In this document: piece after piece, positions 6,118 through 6,413 of the stretch
Position numbering within the stretch: the stretch's first letter is position 1
Layout of the letters: the number at the start of each line of letters is the position of its first letter
Origin: JARRRL01 sp037380725
GTDB taxonomy: Bacteria > Pseudomonadota > Gammaproteobacteria > Pseudomonadales > JANQJO01
Length of the DNA stretch: 6,413 nucleotides
NCBI GenBank assembly: GCA_037380725.1
Contig: JARRRL010000146.1
Location: 1-6,413, forward strand
Direction: 5' to 3'
The notes under the pieces: model-generated
What the model saw: the letters and a program-made list of their open reading frames with translations, nothing else
Told to the model about the DNA's origin: nothing
Databases searched by the model: none
Translations under genes and position numbers: made by a program

Positions 6118-6150
6118 CTTGCTTAAAACCATTCTTCCTTTTAATGCAAG
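6118..6150 (-). promoter_or_regulatory. Leader hairpin with U-rich tract before the PEP-CTERM gene
   Basis: On the minus strand CTTGC-A-TTAAAA (6150-6139) pairs with TTTTAAGCAAG (6128-6118): 11 base pairs with one bulged A and a 10-base loop. It is followed by AAATTTTATTTTTGG, a U-rich tract three bases past the stem. If transcription starts near 6170 it lies within the first 55 bases of the message, in the position of an attenuator or RNA-level switch. The stem is AT-rich, so termination may be partial. Confidence 0.45.
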
Positions 6151-6180
6151 GTTTCTTATCACGCAGCAGCCCAGAGCTAG

Positions 6181-6196
6181 AGCACATATCATGCCA
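6181..6196 (-). promoter_or_regulatory. Sigma-54 (RpoN) type promoter for the PEP-CTERM gene
   Basis: The minus strand reads TGGCATG-ATAT-GTGCT. Against the consensus TGGCACG-N4-TTGCW this matches 10 of 12 fixed positions, including the essential GG (-24) and GC (-12) at exact spacing. A start near 6170 would leave a leader of about 157 bases before ATG 6013. PEP-CTERM genes in several proteobacteria are known to be driven by RpoN with the PrsK/PrsR two-component system, which makes the match more believable. Confidence 0.6.
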
Positions 6197-6219
6197 GTAT
6201 TATTAAGATATCAAAAACA

Positions 6220-6243
6220 GACGCTTATTTATAAATAAGCGTC
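6220..6243. repeat. Perfect 24-bp palindrome upstream of the PEP-CTERM promoter
   Basis: GACGCTTATTTA (6220-6231) is followed at once by its exact reverse complement (6232-6243). On the minus strand it is followed by TGTTTTTG, so the RNA could act as an intrinsic terminator for a gene entering from the right. It also lies at about -50 to -73 from the start predicted by the sigma-54 site, where an activator could bind. The sequence alone does not decide between these. Confidence 0.7.
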
Positions 6244-6279
6244 GATAATATTTAAAATTCCAACTTCCCGTAAAATTTA

Positions 6280-6310
6280 TTGACACAAATATAAGCATCA
6301 TAAATATAAG
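6280..6310 (+). promoter_or_regulatory. Possible outward promoter near the right edge
   Basis: TTGACA at 6280-6285 is a perfect -35 hexamer. The best -10 candidates are TATAAG at 6305-6310 (19-base gap, long) or AATATA at 6303-6308 (17-base gap, poor). AAATATAAG is repeated at 6287-6295 and 6302-6310. Any gene it serves would begin beyond the window. Confidence 0.25.
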
Positions 6311-6360
6311 TGGTTTCACACTAACTTTATGATTTAAATAATCTTAACACACAGAAACGA

Positions 6361-6411
6361 TTATATCTTGACCGAAACAACCACGGTATGGCTGTCAGCG
6401 TTCAATAAACA
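6361..6411 (-). CDS. Possible C-terminal end of a gene entering from the right
   Basis: One minus-strand frame is open from the right edge to a TAA at 6363-6361 and reads CLLNADSHTVVVSVKI. This is only 16 residues, too short to identify, and chance is a real alternative. It is mentioned because the terminator-like palindrome at 6220-6243 lies downstream in the same direction, as expected if a minus-strand gene ends here. Confidence 0.2.
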   Translation of the reverse strand, partial: CLLNADSHTVVVSVKI

Positions 6412-6413
6412 AC

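Noticed and set aside
2481..6310. Several direct repeats with a 15-base period (2481/2496, 3422/3437, 6287/6302), considered as one repeat family
   Set aside because: The sequences are unrelated and only the period is shared; one lies in coding DNA where multiples of three are favoured.

Overview
The window looks like ordinary chromosome of a gammaproteobacterium with an exosortase/PEP-CTERM protein-sorting system. The NadA protein is close to the enterobacterial form throughout, and a PEP-CTERM protein gene lies at each end. Codon use is mixed and moderately AT-leaning. I see no transposase, integrase, tRNA, rRNA or CRISPR array.

Layout, left to right. (1) The 3' end of a plus-strand gene for a surface protein ending in a PEP-CTERM tail (2-298), with a stem-loop at its stop codon. 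(2) A plus-strand class I SAM-dependent methyltransferase with an N-terminal four-cysteine zinc-ribbon-like segment (413-1090). (3) A gene-free stretch of about 280 bases rich in short direct repeats, leading to a plus-strand class 3 lipase-like hydrolase (1373-2467). (4) A short convergent gap holding a 15-base direct repeat and an inverted copy that can fold into two alternative hairpins. (5) Two minus-strand cofactor genes read in the order nadA (4858-3806, quinolinate synthase) then birA (3729-2635, biotin-protein ligase), 76 bases apart with no visible terminator between them, so probably co-transcribed. (6) About 400 gene-free bases with a purine-rich plus strand. (7) A complete minus-strand gene for a secreted PEP-CTERM protein (6013-5261). 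(8) About 400 AT-rich bases upstream of it, holding a good sigma-54 promoter match, a perfect 24-bp palindrome and a leader hairpin.

How the parts relate. NadA (NAD synthesis) and BirA (biotin attachment) are housekeeping enzymes. The two PEP-CTERM proteins should be exported by Sec and then handled at the inner membrane by an exosortase, which is encoded elsewhere. The most interesting non-coding region is 6118-6243: a sigma-54-type promoter, a palindrome just upstream and a hairpin plus U-rich tract in the leader suggest controlled expression of the PEP-CTERM protein. That would fit the known link between PEP-CTERM genes, RpoN and the PrsK/PrsR two-component system. I did not find a clearly new multi-gene system here.
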